Made by a program: the position numbers and the translations under genes. Under the pieces are notes generated by a model. The model worked only from the letters and a program-made list of their open reading frames with translations, was not told the origin of the DNA and did no database searches. A DNA stretch of 64,000 bases from Thamnaconus septentrionalis (taxonomy: Eukaryota > Chordata > Actinopteri > Tetraodontiformes > Monacanthidae): contig CM020516.1 in NCBI GenBank assembly GCA_009823395.1, positions 10,203,501 through 10,267,500 of the forward strand. The letters are read 5' to 3'. This document shows positions 12,421 through 24,180 of the stretch, one piece after another. How positions within the stretch are numbered: position 1 is the stretch's first letter; every line of letters starts with the position of its first letter.

Positions 12421-13330
12421 TCATACCGATGTGGTCCAAGTAACCCGGTACATCCCACCATTTTATAGGTGTGTCCCTATTTTGCACACTTCTGTCATAA
12501 AAACGTCATGTCGTGTGAGTGCGGAAATGTGCGAACTGCGTCCACGGTGAAAAGTTTGCAGAAATAAAAGCTGCTGTTTACGCCCTGAGAGCCATCCAGC
12601 AAGTGATGCGGATCAATGGACCTGTTTTATTCAAATGGACAAGATGAGCACGGGCTAGCCAAGGTTCTTGCTAGCAGCAGCTGTTCATTTCTCCTTTTTA
12701 TCCTGAAAAAAAGATGTTAAAAAAAAAACACCTTGTCTCCTACAATAAGTGCAAAAAATGGCAGCACAGTATTTGGACCAAGACTACATACTGGAAATGG
12801 GAAGTCTAGTACATTTACGGATACTGATTTGATTCTGTGAATTGTGACTTAGCAGTTAGCTTTTTTTGGGCAAGTTTTCTGAGGTATTTCCAAATAATCT
12901 TGCGTCGTCGATGAGTGGCTGACGTTTCAAGTCCAGTTGTCCAAATGCGTTTTTTTGTGTTGCTTTTGTTGTCTTTGACCTCTTCCAGACTTGGGAAGTT
13001 CTGTTGAGTTGGAAACCTTCATGCACATCGCAGCTACAAGATAATAAGTAGTTGATTTGAATGTTTACCCCGCTATTAATGAGAACAATTTCAGTGTGAA
13101 TGCAGTCGTGGACAGTAGGACTTTATATTCTTAGATGAATTAAGTAAAATATGAGCACTGAGCCCAGTCATCTATCTTCCCTCTTAAACATAATCAAGAG
13201 CAGCTATTTCACAACGTCCAGTATCATCCTTTGCCTGGGAAATGAGAGGTCATTTTAAATGCACTTAGCCCTGATGACACCCGCTGGAATTGTCTACCTA
13301 AATGTGATTTAGTGCTAATTGAACTCAAAT
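12420..13330. other. decayed repeat-like then unremarkable sequence
   Basis: AT-rich, with GCTAGC words near 12654-12676 like other degenerate repeat stretches here. 13120-13330 (GATGAATTAAGTAAAATATG; GTGATTTAGTGCTAATTG) is faintly CNE-like. Confidence 0.25.
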
Positions 13331-13626
13331 GTGTCGTAGTCGTCCCAGCCCGTGCGCGAATCCTCCCGCCGCAGCAGCGGTCATGGGAACGGGAACAGAT
13401 TCCCCCGTTGGCCCGCGAACATCTGCTGGGTCGTTAGCCAGCTAATAGATCAGCCTGCGGAGGAGCAGGGGGAGAGAGGTGCAGGTGTTCCGGGCCAGAG
13501 CCAGACGACATCAAAACCCAGAGACCCGGGCCAAGTCCACCAGAGCGCAGAGTGAATGACGCACAGCCTCTCGCAGATAATAAAACAACATCCAGTTTGC
13601 TTAAGGTACAGGTGGGGGTGTTTTGC

Positions 13627-13629
<3 letters not shown>

Positions 13630-13689
<60 letters not shown>

Positions 13690-13700
13690 GTGAGAGAGAG
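13630..13700 (+). repeat. (AG)n microsatellite
   Basis: About 28 pure AG units followed by an imperfect TGAG/GAGAGA end. A polypurine mirror tract, able in principle to form H-DNA. Confidence 0.95.
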
Positions 13701-13739
13701 CAGGCACCAGGCCGGTGCAGGCGGGAAGGTAATTGGATG

Positions 13740-14940
13740 CATATGGGAGGAGGTAAATGAAAGAATTTTGAGAATATCTCCGTGGAATACCTAATGGGGA
13801 CAGGACAGAAAAGGAAATTAAAAATTATTCGAAGCAGATGGGCCGTTCTCTCTTTTTTTTCTCTCCTCCCCGAGTTTTTTCACGGAAATTTATCGGTGCC
13901 ATGAAAGAAACGTGTCTGTTTATTTTGCGGCGCCGTGAAACGAATGACCTGCTGAGTTGCGCTCGTGTTAGTTTACAACCGCACGGCCATTAGTCATCAT
14001 TTGGGGCGCATTTGTTATCGATTCGTGATTTAGCGTGATTTATTGGCGCTTGTCAGGTTTCATTCAAAACCCCACCAGTTTTCCATCAGGAGCGGTCCGG
14101 CGGTTTATGAAAAATATAAACAGTGTTCGGTGCGACGTGCGGATACTGTTTCATTCGCGGCGGCCGCGCTCGTGTTCAAAAAGCGCCGCCGCGTAATTCA
14201 TTTGTTCCCTGTTGTTTCCATTACGCCAACAACAATAAAGCCAAACACTCCAGGATGCGCGTCGGTTCGAGGGACGGTCTGCAAAGTTCACCGCGCTCGC
14301 GCTGCAACACCGTGTTCGAGCATTAACCAGGGGAAAAAGTTTTTCACGTCATGTCTCCGTCGGACTGGGTGGGGTCGAGGAGGGGAGCGGGGGGGGGATT
14401 GTACGGAAGCTGCTCCTCCGGGACGCATCGCTGCACTTTTGACCCCTGGATGTCTGGGATCATAAAGATTAGCGGCGATATTAACCCAACATGTGGTTTG
14501 AGTTGCCAGGAATACTCCAGGATCAAAAGTCTTGCGATATGAAAGGCATCGGCTCAAACTCGGTACGAGTGAGCGCGTCTCGTGAGCGAAGGCAACCTCG
14601 CCGTAAATTAACCTTTGATCTCGCCGCTCTGTCTGTTTGCGTTCTTCATTTTTCCCATATTCACTCCCGCTTCATCACTGCTTCCACGCTCACGCTGAGG
14701 GACAGGAAACCCAGTCGGTCCTGCCGTACTTCTGCTTGCGTTGCCTTGATGTTGGGCCAGGATGTTGGGTTTTCTTTTGGTACCATAGGTAGCACGATGC
14801 CACGTGGATAAATCAGCCCTGACAAGACGAACAGGCCCGAACAACAAGAAGATTTTTTTTTATGGCGGTTGCGTCGTGCTTGGAAATGCAAAGGTCAAAC
14901 ATGAGTGACTTGTCAGACATTGAGCCAGTGTAGTTTGTCT
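13740..14940. other. gene-free CpG-rich sequence
   Basis: No exon or named repeat. GCATTTGTTATCGATTCGTG near 14008 and GATTAGCGGCGATATTAACC near 14467 have AT cores that could belong to CNEs. Confidence 0.3.
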
Positions 14941-14944
14941 TGTC

Positions 14945-15075
14945 TTGGTATTCACTGTGTTGTTAAACATGCAATCTGCAAACAAAATTCCAATTTATAC
15001 AATGATGTGCTTGCATAAATTGGCAATAAAAAAGCGTTCCGATTTGGATTCTGATTCCGAAAGTTCAGGTACAGC
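14945..15075 (+). repeat. non-LTR retrotransposon 3' fragment
   Basis: TATACAATGATGTGCTTGC, then GGCAATAAAAAAGCG and GATTTGGATTCTGATTCCGA. The ACAATGA...CAATAAA...GATTCTGATTC order is the 3' end of a common fish LINE type. Heavily mutated and 5'-truncated. Confidence 0.5.
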
Positions 15076-15159
15076 ATTATTATACAACTCTCTTGTTGTG
15101 TTTAACCAAATTTGCCCTCCTTTGTCTTACTTTCTAGCTTTAATTCCTGTGAGGCACTG

Positions 15160-15650
15160 AAATCACACAGTAACAGCGTTTAGAAAAGCACGTCGAGGTC
15201 CGGTATCAAAGTGCTCCAGCGGTTTCATGGAGGACGGGCGCGTCTTCGCTGCTGCCCCGCTGCAAAAACCCGAGACGTAGCTTTGAAAACACACATCACC
15301 TCACATCCCGGTGTTTGGTTGTTCTCCGTCAATCCCGCCGGAGGTTGGAGGTAAAAAGTTCAGGCCTCGCAAAGCGAGCGCTGATCCTGACGGTGTTTTG
15401 CACTTTTCGCGGAGGAGAGGGAAGGGAGCCGCTCCGCAGGGGGCGCCAGCGCCCTTGCGGGTGTGTTAGTTGTGTTCGTCAGACACGTGCTTTCGCTTTC
15501 GCCACGTGTCAAAATATCTTCCGCGACGGGAACATATGGCTCGTGCTGAGTGAGCGTTGCCGCCTTTATGTTCAAACGGCCAAGACACTCTCAGTTTACG
15601 GCTTAGCGGTACGATATCCTCCGACAGCGAGGTCAGAGGTCATGCTACAG
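15160..15650. other. CpG-rich intergenic sequence with a CTCF-like site
   Basis: No gene. Contains TCCGCAGGGGGCGC at 15433-15446. Confidence 0.35.
15433..15446 (+). promoter_or_regulatory. CTCF-like motif
   Basis: TCCGCAGGGGGCGC matches 12 of 14 positions of the consensus CCASYAGRKGGCRS, including the whole AGGGGGCGC half. Confidence 0.35.
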
Positions 15651-15659
15651 TTTGACATG

Positions 15660-15870
15660 TTGTGTTCTTCACCGTGATGGTATGTTGCAGTTGAAGTTGA
15701 ACAGCTGAAGGCCTCGCCTTCGCCAACGAAACCTGTTTTTTGAAGCTGTGTGCTGAAACAGGCAGTTTTTTGGCCCTATGATGTCACAAAGGGCACCAGT
15801 ACCTCCCCTAGGTGACTGACAGCACCCTCAGCTTGTTCCAGCCTAGGAAACCGACCTCTAAACATGTGGA
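15660..15870. repeat. dispersed repeat copy with TGATGTCACAAAGGG box
   Basis: TGATGTCACAAAGGGC at 15779-15794, flanked by TTGAAGCTGTGTGCTGAAACAGG, which recalls the flank of the copy at 36040-36070 (TTTCAGCACATGCTTCTTGA on the opposite strand). Confidence 0.45.
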
Positions 15871-17260
15871 AGGTCCAACAACGGTGTCAGCTTTAGCAGG
15901 AAGCTGCTTTTTGCGGCAGGCTGTAAACGCAGGGCTAAATATGCTTTTTATCTGGAGTTCTGTACATTTAAAGAAAAAACAATAATCTGAGGCTGCTCTA
16001 CCGGAAGCCTGGGCCACAATACAGTCATCCAGAAGCGAGCCGTGCACCTTTTGATAACAGTGGGCGAGTTATCGGACTGTTTCACTCTCGGCCGAAAGAG
16101 AAGAGCAGCGGCAGACAGAATGAGCCTCGTCTTTACGTGCGCACCCCTCGGCGTGAGGCCGCGGGAGGAGATGTGTTGTGCGAATTGTGAGAACAAAAAC
16201 AATTTTCACCTTGAGATAAACAAGAGGCATGGCTGAGGCCGGCTTCCCTTCTCCTCCACCCCCCCACTGTGCTCGGCAAACAGTTTCAGTCCGTGACAGC
16301 CGGTAATTCAGCCGACCACATCGTTCACCCGCTGCCAGTCTGAATAAGAAGTCTGATTCTGCGATAACCCCTCCCTCCCCCGCCCCCAAACCCCGCCAAG
16401 TATGAGAGCATAATGAGATTTGATGTCTTTGGGCTCGGATGACGAGACAAAGTTAGAATCGATAGAAGAAATGAAGCTGATGTGAGAAATCAAAAAAGAG
16501 AATAAAGTCGTAAACTTGTTAGCGCGCTTGAAAAGACGCTTTGTAATTTTTCTCACCCCCAGCCGACGTAAAATCTTCCCCAGCGCCGAGTGTCAAGGCA
16601 GCCCAAAATAGGTTTGCTCCCAGGAACAATTAACACCGCGCTTAAGTTGAAGTTTTATCACAATCAAACTAATTTAGCCGAACGCGAGCGACCCCGGCGG
16701 GGTTTGATTTTTGTTTTTCTCTTAAGCAAGACCTGTCGTCCCCTCCCCCGTTTCATCCGGATGCGAAAACCGAATTGAACCCTTTCAAGTCCCGGCTCGG
16801 CGGCGCGGCTCACGGGAAACAAAACAAAACGCCACCTGACAGCTCAAAAGCCTTCCCGCGTCTCTCCGAGGTTGAGCGACGCGGCGGCGGAGGAAGCGAT
16901 TGCTTCATTAGCGCTGGAGGTGAAGCGGCTTTTTTGAAAAGATGCCCCCACACCCCCACCATCCTCCCTTTCCCTGCACCGCATCGGGCGGGAATTAATA
17001 GGCGCCGCGTCGCCGCTTCGAGTGAACTAAATTAAGTTCATGGTTGACAAAGTCAGCGAGAGCTGGCGTCTCTGTGCTTTACGGGTCTTTTGGCGGCGCT
17101 GCAACGCGTGCGCTTGACCCCCATTAGGGCGGAAAATGAAGCAAAGTGGCTCATTTGACGGCGAGGCGTTGCGGTTTCGCGCAGTGATTCACCCTCCGCA
17201 CGCAGTGCGTTCAGCGATTCAAAAAACTGCACCAGATTCAGACTCCCACATGTACACATT
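15870..17260. other. gene-free sequence with weak CNE character
   Basis: No exon supported. GCATAATGAGATTTGATG near 16408 and ATCACAATCAAACTAATTTAG near 16656 are the most CNE-like words; the rest is CpG-rich. Confidence 0.3.
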
Positions 17261-17620
17261 GGTTCCCTGCTACTTCTACAGGGAGTTCTATGTAGCCAAC
17301 TGTAATTGAAATTGAAAAAGAATTGCAGTCACTCCTGACGCTGTTAACAACGCCATTGTGGTCGCATCATTAAAATGACCCGTCATCGTCCTATAACAAA
17401 TTAATAAATTAATTAATTAATCAATTAACATATATTTGCTGCATTTTTGTGTAAGTGCAAGTCTACTAAGCGTCTTCCCAGGTAAAAAAAAAAAAACCTG
17501 TCTCCTTTTCTACCTTTGTGATATTGTGATGGACCATTGGTTGTACGCTGCTTTTAGCAATGCATTGTGGGATGCATTGAGTTGACTATATAGTGAATAC
17601 CGATTTACTCAGATTTCAGA
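17260..17620. other. AT-rich sequence with ATTA tract
   Basis: Includes an imperfect (AATT)n run near 17400-17428 and GCAATGCATTGTGGGATGC near 17557, a word often seen in old interspersed repeats. No gene. Confidence 0.3.
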
Positions 17621-18740
17621 CACCACTCTAAAATGTATTGTGACTATGTAAAGACAGTACAGAGTCATTTTGGACTCAGTCTGGGTTTCATTTTCTACGC
17701 ACCATCCCACCTTGCTTTTCACAGCCGGTGAACGCCTCATAGTGCGATGAAGTCGAAGCACAAACTGGGTGTGTACACTCATTTTTTTTCTCAAAATCTG
17801 AAGATTTGAAGAATTTTGAACCCCCCCCCTCTTCTGACAATGCTGGCACTTGGTGTCGTCGCCGAGCCACAAATGAGAACCAGACATCCGAAAAAAGAAA
17901 AAAAAAAAACACGAGCGTCGCCCTGCCGAACCCTCCGCCGGCCTGATTGGACTTGGCGTGTCGGTGGCGGCGGCGCTCGGCGCTCGCGACGGACGCCAAC
18001 TCGCTTCACCCCGACCGTTTTCAGCATCAGCTCCCGCCTGCCGCTGGAACTCCGGGCCGGGCCGCTCCTGTCTGGAAACACTTTGGCCTCGTCCCTGCCG
18101 CCGACTCCCCCCCTTCCCCTACCAGTTCAGCCCCTTCCCCCCACCCTTCTTAAATACTTGGCAGGGGGGAAGATGTTATGATTGCGCCGGCTTTTTTTTT
18201 TTGGTTGTGTTTTGTTTTCATCCTCACCGTGCCCGGATGGTTTGGATTTCTAAGAAGTTCAAGATGTGGCAGACGGACGGGAAGATAGAGAGATAGAGAG
18301 ACAGATAGATAGATAGATAGAAAGAGAGATGTTGTGACGGTGGGGGGGGGCTCCGAGAACGGGAGTGTTTGAGCTGGGGTGGAATCTGTCACTCAGCTTA
18401 TTGCATGTTGATGACTCAGGGTAGTTTCAGCTGTAAGCAGCCCGTGATTTATGGACAGCCAGTGAACTCCTGCGGGCAGCGAGGCAGGGCGGGGGTTGGG
18501 GGAGCAGGAGGGCTTTGAGAGGGGAGGGGCCGCGGGCCCAGATCACAGCCTCGCAGCCGCAGACGCCCAACCTTTATCAAATTTTTTTTTTTTTCAAAAT
18601 TCTTTTCTCAGCACCGCAAAGGCCGAGAGAAAGACGGCACGAGGAGGAGGAGGCAGGGGCTGCGTTCCTCTCTTCTTCTTCTTCTTCTTCTTCTTTCTGT
18701 CTTTCTTCCCCCCACCACCACCTCTTCCCCATCACGCCAG
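17620..18740. other. low-complexity-rich intergenic sequence
   Basis: Poly-C, poly-A and poly-T runs, a (GATA)n tract at 18286-18321 and CTT repeats near 18668-18696. Open frames here follow GC content. No domain is visible. Confidence 0.35.
18286..18321 (+). repeat. (GATA/GAGA)n microsatellite
   Basis: Imperfect AGATAGAGAG units leading into five GATA units. Confidence 0.85.
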
Positions 18741-19070
18741 ACCGCTCCGCGCGGCAATTAGCTGTGTCCTCATTTAGTTTGCCCCGTCCCGAAGGGTAAT
18801 GAAAGTCGTACATCATCTTCAGGGCCCTGCTAATTATCCAGCTTAGTCGCAGGTAAGCTTTGTAGCGGCGAGAAGGTTCCCTGTCGCCCAGATATTTAAT
18901 GCCCTTCCAATGAGCGGGGTAAAAAAATACTCCCCTGAAAGGTTGCCCGCGCCGGCCACCTCGCATCCTTGACATACCTCCCCGCTAAATGTGCTAGTCA
19001 AAGGGGAAACGTCCGCATTCCCATAAATCATCCCCCCTCCGGCGTGGCAGAGCCGAGTTGTTTCGGCCGG
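18740..19070. promoter_or_regulatory. candidate conserved noncoding element
   Basis: CGCGGCAATTAGCTGTGTCC near 18750, CCTGCTAATTATCCAGC near 18825 and CCCGCTAAATGTGCTAGTC near 18981: repeated TAAT cores in a repeat-free block. Confidence 0.4.
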
Positions 19071-19111
19071 CGCGGCGTGCGAGCGCTGGAAACCCGAGAG
19101 CGCAAACATTT

Positions 19112-19190
19112 CGGGGTGGGGGGGGGTGAAGGGAGTTGGGTGGGGGGTTGGGTGGGGTGGTGGTGGTGTTGGGGGAAGGGGGGGTTCGGC
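19112..19190 (+). repeat. G-run cluster, G-quadruplex-capable
   Basis: More than ten runs of three or more G within about 80 bp, with short T/GT spacers. Could fold as tandem G-quadruplexes on the plus strand. Confidence 0.8.
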
Positions 19191-19281
19191 TTGTCTGTGT
19201 TGATTTACACGCTCGCGGCTAATGGAGGAAACACAAGTGTTGCAGCGTCGCTCGGCGAGGCCCCACGGCCGACCGAGTGCC

Positions 19282-19289
<8 letters not shown>

Positions 19290-19323
<34 letters not shown>
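19290..19323 (+). repeat. (AC)n microsatellite
   Basis: About 17 AC units. Confidence 0.95.
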
Positions 19324-19325
<2 letters not shown>

Positions 19326-19329
19326 GTTC

Positions 19330-20140
19330 CTGCTGTTCCGGTGCCGATTATTGGGCGAGGCGCACGTGTAAGTTTAGATTGTGTTGCCACCACATGCCGC
19401 CACTCGGAGACGGAGCCCGAACGCTCCCAAGGTCGTCCCGACTCGACAAGGACAAAGCTTCTGAGACGCGTTTTTAAATCCTTGCACTCGTCCGAGCGCA
19501 AGGAGAAGGAGATTAGCTTGAAAATAGTTTGAGAGAATTTGCTAGATTTAGTTCTGTGGCTGTTACAGAAGAAGAAGAAGAAGAAAGAGTCCGTCAATGC
19601 GACACTTGTTGCTAGTCTGTTAGCTTTGCTTCGTCCTCCGCTCTGGCAACCCTCCCTCACGCGCTGCACCTTTAATATTCTGCACCGGCTGGATGTGATC
19701 CAGATGTCTTGTATGTTCTGCTTCAGTTCTTTTGATCCTCCAGCGGTTGGTCGCATCTTATTAAAGTATTGTTGTTGGCAATTTAATGCTTAATAATTTC
19801 ATTATATTCAGTTATTTTTTTACTATTTTATCAATAATTGTCTCCTAACAACAAGATTAAAGCATTAGCGGTGCGTAGTTTGTCATCCTTATGGAAATAA
19901 TCTGTAAATCAAATTTTCACAGTGCATTGACTGCCAGCTGCCAAGATATATACATATAACCATCTATACAACGGGTGACCAATGCCATGTTGTTGGTCGC
20001 CGGGCAGGCAGTCCTGCGCTGAGCCTGCTGGGGGCGCTGTGTCAGCAGCAGGGGTGAGAAAAAACAAAATAAACACGAGTCCTACTGCTTACAGTATAAT
20101 TCACATGACACAGAAAAATAATCAGTCTCATGCATGATGC
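19330..20140. other. gene-free sequence with a CTCF-like site
   Basis: CpG-rich first part, AT-rich after 19780. No coding exon. CTCF-like word at 20024. Confidence 0.3.
20024..20037 (+). promoter_or_regulatory. CTCF-like motif
   Basis: CCTGCTGGGGGCGC matches 12 of 14 positions of CCASYAGRKGGCRS and points the same way as the site at 15433. Confidence 0.3.
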
Positions 20141-20463
20141 TGTTAAAATCAAACAGCTGTAATATTATTAGTCATAAAACTGAGAGGTGAGCCGCCGCTC
20201 TCTGGCCGTGATGACAGCTTAAATCCGACGTGACGCCCCGACATGTTTGGACCATCCACCCCCGCCACCACCACCACCACCCCGACATCCGCTGTCACCC
20301 GCGTGCAGCCGTTCAGATAGGAAATCGTCCTCGCTCCACTGATTGCAGCCCTCATCCCTCCCCTGTCACATCCTCAACCGTCGCCCACCTATTTTTTTTT
20401 TTTTTCTTTCCGCCTCGAGCCCCGGCAGCCGGGTGCACTCTGGGTATTGGAGTCTGGAGCAGC

Positions 20464-20489
<26 letters not shown>
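20464..20489 (+). repeat. (GA)n microsatellite
   Basis: Thirteen GA units. Confidence 0.9.
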
Positions 20490-20495
<6 letters not shown>

Positions 20496-20760
20496 CTAAT
20501 TGTCAAGGTTATGCCCGGGAAGATGATTGATGCCGGGCTGGGCCTTCCTGTCAGCCTGTCAGGAGGCAGGAATGTTTAATGTTCTCATTATTGGTTGCGC
20601 TGTTGTGTATATTTCTCTGTCAGCGCCGCCGAGCCATCTGAACTGCCAGAGCACTTCAAAGGGCCTGCGGGTCATTTATCTTCCCCCTGACGCTCCCAAT
20701 GCTCAGCCTCAGCTGAGTGCCAGTGATTTGTTATGACTTGAGAGCCGGCTGACAGACAGG
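20490..20760. promoter_or_regulatory. candidate conserved noncoding element
   Basis: GGGTCATTTATCTTCCCCC near 20669, the palindrome CTCAGCTGAG near 20709, and TGATTTGTTATGACTTG near 20724. Bounded by GA- and GGAGA-rich low complexity. Confidence 0.4.
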
Positions 20761-20769
20761 TCCTCAGTA

Positions 20770-20836
20770 AGGAAGGAAGGAAGGGAAGGAGAGAGAGGGA
20801 GGGGGGGAGGAGAGAGGAGAGGAGAGGAGAGGAGAG
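20770..20836 (+). repeat. GGAA/GGAGA purine-rich tract
   Basis: GGAAG units followed by about six GGAGA units; all purine apart from rare bases. Confidence 0.85.
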
Positions 20837-20971
20837 CAAGAAAAAAAAAGAAGGAATCCTTTTTGTCACACTGCGAAAACATCAGTGTTCCCGTAATGGG
20901 CTACAACTGTCAGCGCAGGGCCGGCAGCACCTGACAGTCGTGTGGCCTCGCTAATTTGAAGCTGACTTGGA

Positions 20972-20976
<5 letters not shown>

Positions 20977-21014
<38 letters not shown>

Positions 21015-21029
21015 TTTTTTTTTTTTTTT
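20977..21029 (+). repeat. (TC)n followed by poly-T
   Basis: About 16 TC units, one G, then about 19 T. Confidence 0.9.
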
Positions 21030-21039
21030 GGTCGCGACG

Positions 21040-21580
21040 TCGCACAAACAGGACACCTTGTGTTGTCCGGGGAAGAAGGGAGGAGGAAGAGGAGACGGAG
21101 GGCTACGCTAATTGAAGGCGCCTCGTCATCCTCGTCATCGCCGTGGCCGCCTTCCCCTTGAAGTTCCGGACGGGTGGGGGTTGGCGGGTGGGGAGTGACT
21201 AAGAGAAAAATAACTCTTGTGCCGCCCGGCGACAGGCAGGACGTAACGGTTCAGCGGGAAATGGCGTGGTTAAACATGGCGGCGGCGGGGGGGTGGGGGA
21301 GGAGGGAGGAGTGGGGGGGACGGAAGAGGTGAGGAAAGGGGAGTGGCCCGTTCAGCGGCGGAAGAGAAAGGGGGGATGAAGGGGGGAAAAAAATCAGATC
21401 TTTGTTTCCCTTCCCGGTGCGGCGACATGATTAATCGCTTTCTTCTGATCTAATTTTGGAACATGAAAAACAGCACATTTGTCTTGAAGAAAAATGATGT
21501 GCCGCTCGTGGCGGCGGCGGCGGTGGCAGCAGATGGAAATTTTTTTCGCCCCCCCCCCCGAAAAAGAAAAAAGAAAAAAA
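21040..21580. other. G-rich intergenic sequence
   Basis: G-runs at 21170-21200 and 21280-21390 and a GGC-repeat block near 21508-21530. No exon supported. Confidence 0.35.
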
Positions 21581-21589
21581 GATTAAAGT

Positions 21590-22150
21590 GAAATTCCACT
21601 CCTTAGACCTAATCATGAGTTGTAGATTATGCTGTCGCCTTAACCAGATGGTGAGGTTTGATTCGCGGGACCCTTCCTCACATTAATGAATGCTCCACTG
21701 TTATATTTGACTTTGGTAAGTGAAATGTCTATCAGGCCCTAATGGAGTGCCAGCCAAACGAACACATGCTGCTGCCTTTTTTTTCTTCCTTTTTTTGGGG
21801 GTGGGGCTTCTTCCTGCATTTTTCATGCCGTAGAAACGCACCGAACCCGCCGCCGCCTTCGCCGCCGTTCATTTCTCACCGCCGTTGTCGCCCGCTAAAT
21901 ATTTTCACACGCCGGCGCTGTAGAACAAGAACAAACTTGTGTCCAAAGCTAATTTCCTCCCAAAGGTTAGGGCCATTACTCTGGACTTACGAGTGTCACC
22001 TGGGGGCGAGCGCGGACGGGAGCTCGATGCTAATATGATTAAGCTCCCAGTCAATATGACTGCATGCAACGGCGCTATGTTAACCAACCTAATTATGAGA
22101 GGGGTGATAAAAGGAGAGGAGTGGGTGGCCGAGGCATTTCATCTCGGGAC
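21590..22150. promoter_or_regulatory. candidate conserved noncoding element cluster (strong)
   Basis: First half: CCTAATCATGAGTTGTAG near 21608, CACATTAATGAATGCTCC near 21680, GGCCCTAATGGAGTGCC near 21735. Second half: AAAGCTAATTTCCTCCC near 21945, GCTAATATGATTAAGC near 22028, AACCAACCTAATTATGAG near 22082. The halves are separated by a T/C-rich low-complexity insert. Confidence 0.5.
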
Positions 22151-22206
22151 ACTTGCACTCGCCCTGTGGCGCTGTCCCCTCCTCCTTAGACCGCTTGAAC
22201 CCCCCC

Positions 22207-22209
<3 letters not shown>

Positions 22210-22267
<58 letters not shown>
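22210..22267 (+). repeat. (CA)n microsatellite
   Basis: About 29 CA units. Confidence 0.95.
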
Positions 22268-22269
<2 letters not shown>

Positions 22270-22479
22270 GTTTCATTCGGACGAAGCCCGTTTCTCACTG
22301 GGCTCGCGCGATTAGCTGTAGCGCTCCGCTCGCAGCCCGCCGGAGCGGCTCCCGTCTCTCGCAGCGACAATTTATGATTCCCTTTTTTTGTGTTGTTTTT
22401 TGGAGTAGAAATGGCCCACATGTGCTGCAAAACATGTTGTTAAGACATTATGTTCCCATCCGAACCGCATGGTGACAGC

Positions 22480-23330
22480 GCAGCGTATTTATCGAGTAGC
22501 CTCCATGCTAATTTGAGCGTCTGCGGCGCTCGCCGAGCTCCGCTGGAAAACAACTGACATCAGCTTTATTTAATGTTGATGTCCATTATTCTTCTGCCCC
22601 ATCTGTTTACTGTTGGGGGGGAATGTTCCCACTTGGTATGACTTCAGATGGTTGCATTGATCTTTTTTTTTCTTTTGGCTGCTGCTGAAGATATTTGGAG
22701 GCCTCTACGTGCCTTGGTTGACTTTTGCTTATATTTGGTTTAACAGCGGTAAATCCAGTGTTTTGCTGTCCAGCTTAAATCCGCGACAGCCAGCAAGTGT
22801 TAAAAATCTGGTAGCTCGCGAACCTGCATGGCAGCCTGCCACTCTCCCCTCTCTGGCTAATTTGGAAAATGCAAATGTTTGGAGGGAAGTGGATGAACAG
22901 GGAAAAGACCCGGGGCGGGGGGTGGGGGGGCAGATGAGGAGGGAGCCGGAACAAAACTTTATTCATGAATTTGTCAGGCGCAGACTCAAAACAACAGCCC
23001 CCTGAAAGTTGGACGCCGCGGTGAACCGCGAGCACTAACAGAGGGAGACAGAGGCAGCACAATGCCAATATGTCACACGCTAAATAGTTTTAAATTAGAG
23101 CCTGTATACGCCTGTTGGAGGCTACATTCATCATACTCAATGTTGGTCTGTTTCTTGCAACCCTGGCAGTAAGAGCTTCCACATGCCAGCGTCGGCGCTG
23201 GGGAGAAACAGAATCGGGTTATCAGCAGAAGTTTACTTGTCTTTAATCAGCCTGTAGCTAATTACCAGGCTTCCACACGGCGTGGCCATAAGTCATTAAT
23301 CATACGGGGCGTCTGGGAGCTCTCAGCTTT
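22480..23330. promoter_or_regulatory. candidate conserved noncoding element cluster
   Basis: TTTATTCATGAATTTGTCAGG near 22959, GCCTGTAGCTAATTACCAGG near 23251, AAGTCATTAATCATACGGGG near 23291. Part of the middle (22610-22870) is less distinctive. Confidence 0.4.
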
Positions 23331-23432
23331 GTCCCGGACCGCTGCGGCAGACAAGAGCTCTCTTTTGCATGATGGAGCTCGTTGCCCAAACACCCCCACT
23401 CCGCCCCCTCCCCCCGGCCCCCTCCTAGCAGC

Positions 23433-23446
23433 GATGCCTCTAGTGG
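23433..23446 (-). promoter_or_regulatory. weak CTCF-like motif, reverse orientation
   Basis: Matches about 11 of 14 positions of the reverse-complement consensus (core CCTCTAGTGG). Confidence 0.15.
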
Positions 23447-23619
23447 TGGTGACGGCGTCTGACTGTTAGCATGCAAAAACGGGCTTTGTCGATAGATGAC
23501 TTCAAAAAGGAGGCCTGCTGCTCTTCCCCCTCTTTTTTCTAATTTATTCTGCACGTCATTTGCCAAAGATGACAATTACATTTGTCTTAAATAAAACATC
23601 CTGTTAATTATAAACCCCC

Positions 23620-23716
23620 AAAAAAGTTTTCAGGGTTTTATTTGCATGTAGTACCTTGCCTTGATCGGTTGGCTTGAGACGCCTTTGGATGTGATTTAGC
23701 GCTTCACAAATAAAAG

Positions 23717-23772
<56 letters not shown>
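23620..23772 (+). repeat. non-LTR retrotransposon 3' end with (TTGA)14 tail
   Basis: GGCTTGAGACGCCTTTGG, GTGATTTAGCGCTTCACAAATAAA-type sequence, then TTGA repeated about 14 times to 23772. CTTGAGACG...GTGATTT.GCGCT...AAATAAA plus a TTGA tail is a very common fish LINE 3' end. Plus-strand, 5'-truncated. Confidence 0.7.
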
Positions 23773-23773
<1 letters not shown>

Positions 23774-24180
23774 GTTAGCTAAACTGCTGGCATTTGAAAT
23801 CTTGAACCATACAATCTCAAACTGGAGCAGCGGGCCTTCGCATTTCAGAACCAATCAGCATCCTTTTCTATTTTGATCAGGCAGCTACTGGCAAAAAAAG
23901 GTGAAGAAGAAAAACAGGAAGTAACTGCTAGCATAGAGGTTTAGCATTTTACGTGTTAAAATATGATCAGCGAATAGCACGCGCAGTCAACAGTTTTGAT
24001 TAAACAGGGTGTGGACTGAAGTTTCACCGGCCAATAGGAGGCCTTGTTTCTACTTGCTTGAAGTGGTCTCCTTTAAATGTGAAGGAAGGTCTGTCCAATA
24101 ATCTTCCTAGTTTTTCAATGGGCCGCTCTTTCCACACACTCTCTATGGACGGACACATGAAGTAAATCAAACAGGTTTAA
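23773..24180. other. degenerate repeat-like sequence
   Basis: AT-rich, non-CNE, non-coding, next to the LINE tail. Possibly further old insertions; no terminal repeats seen. Confidence 0.25.
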
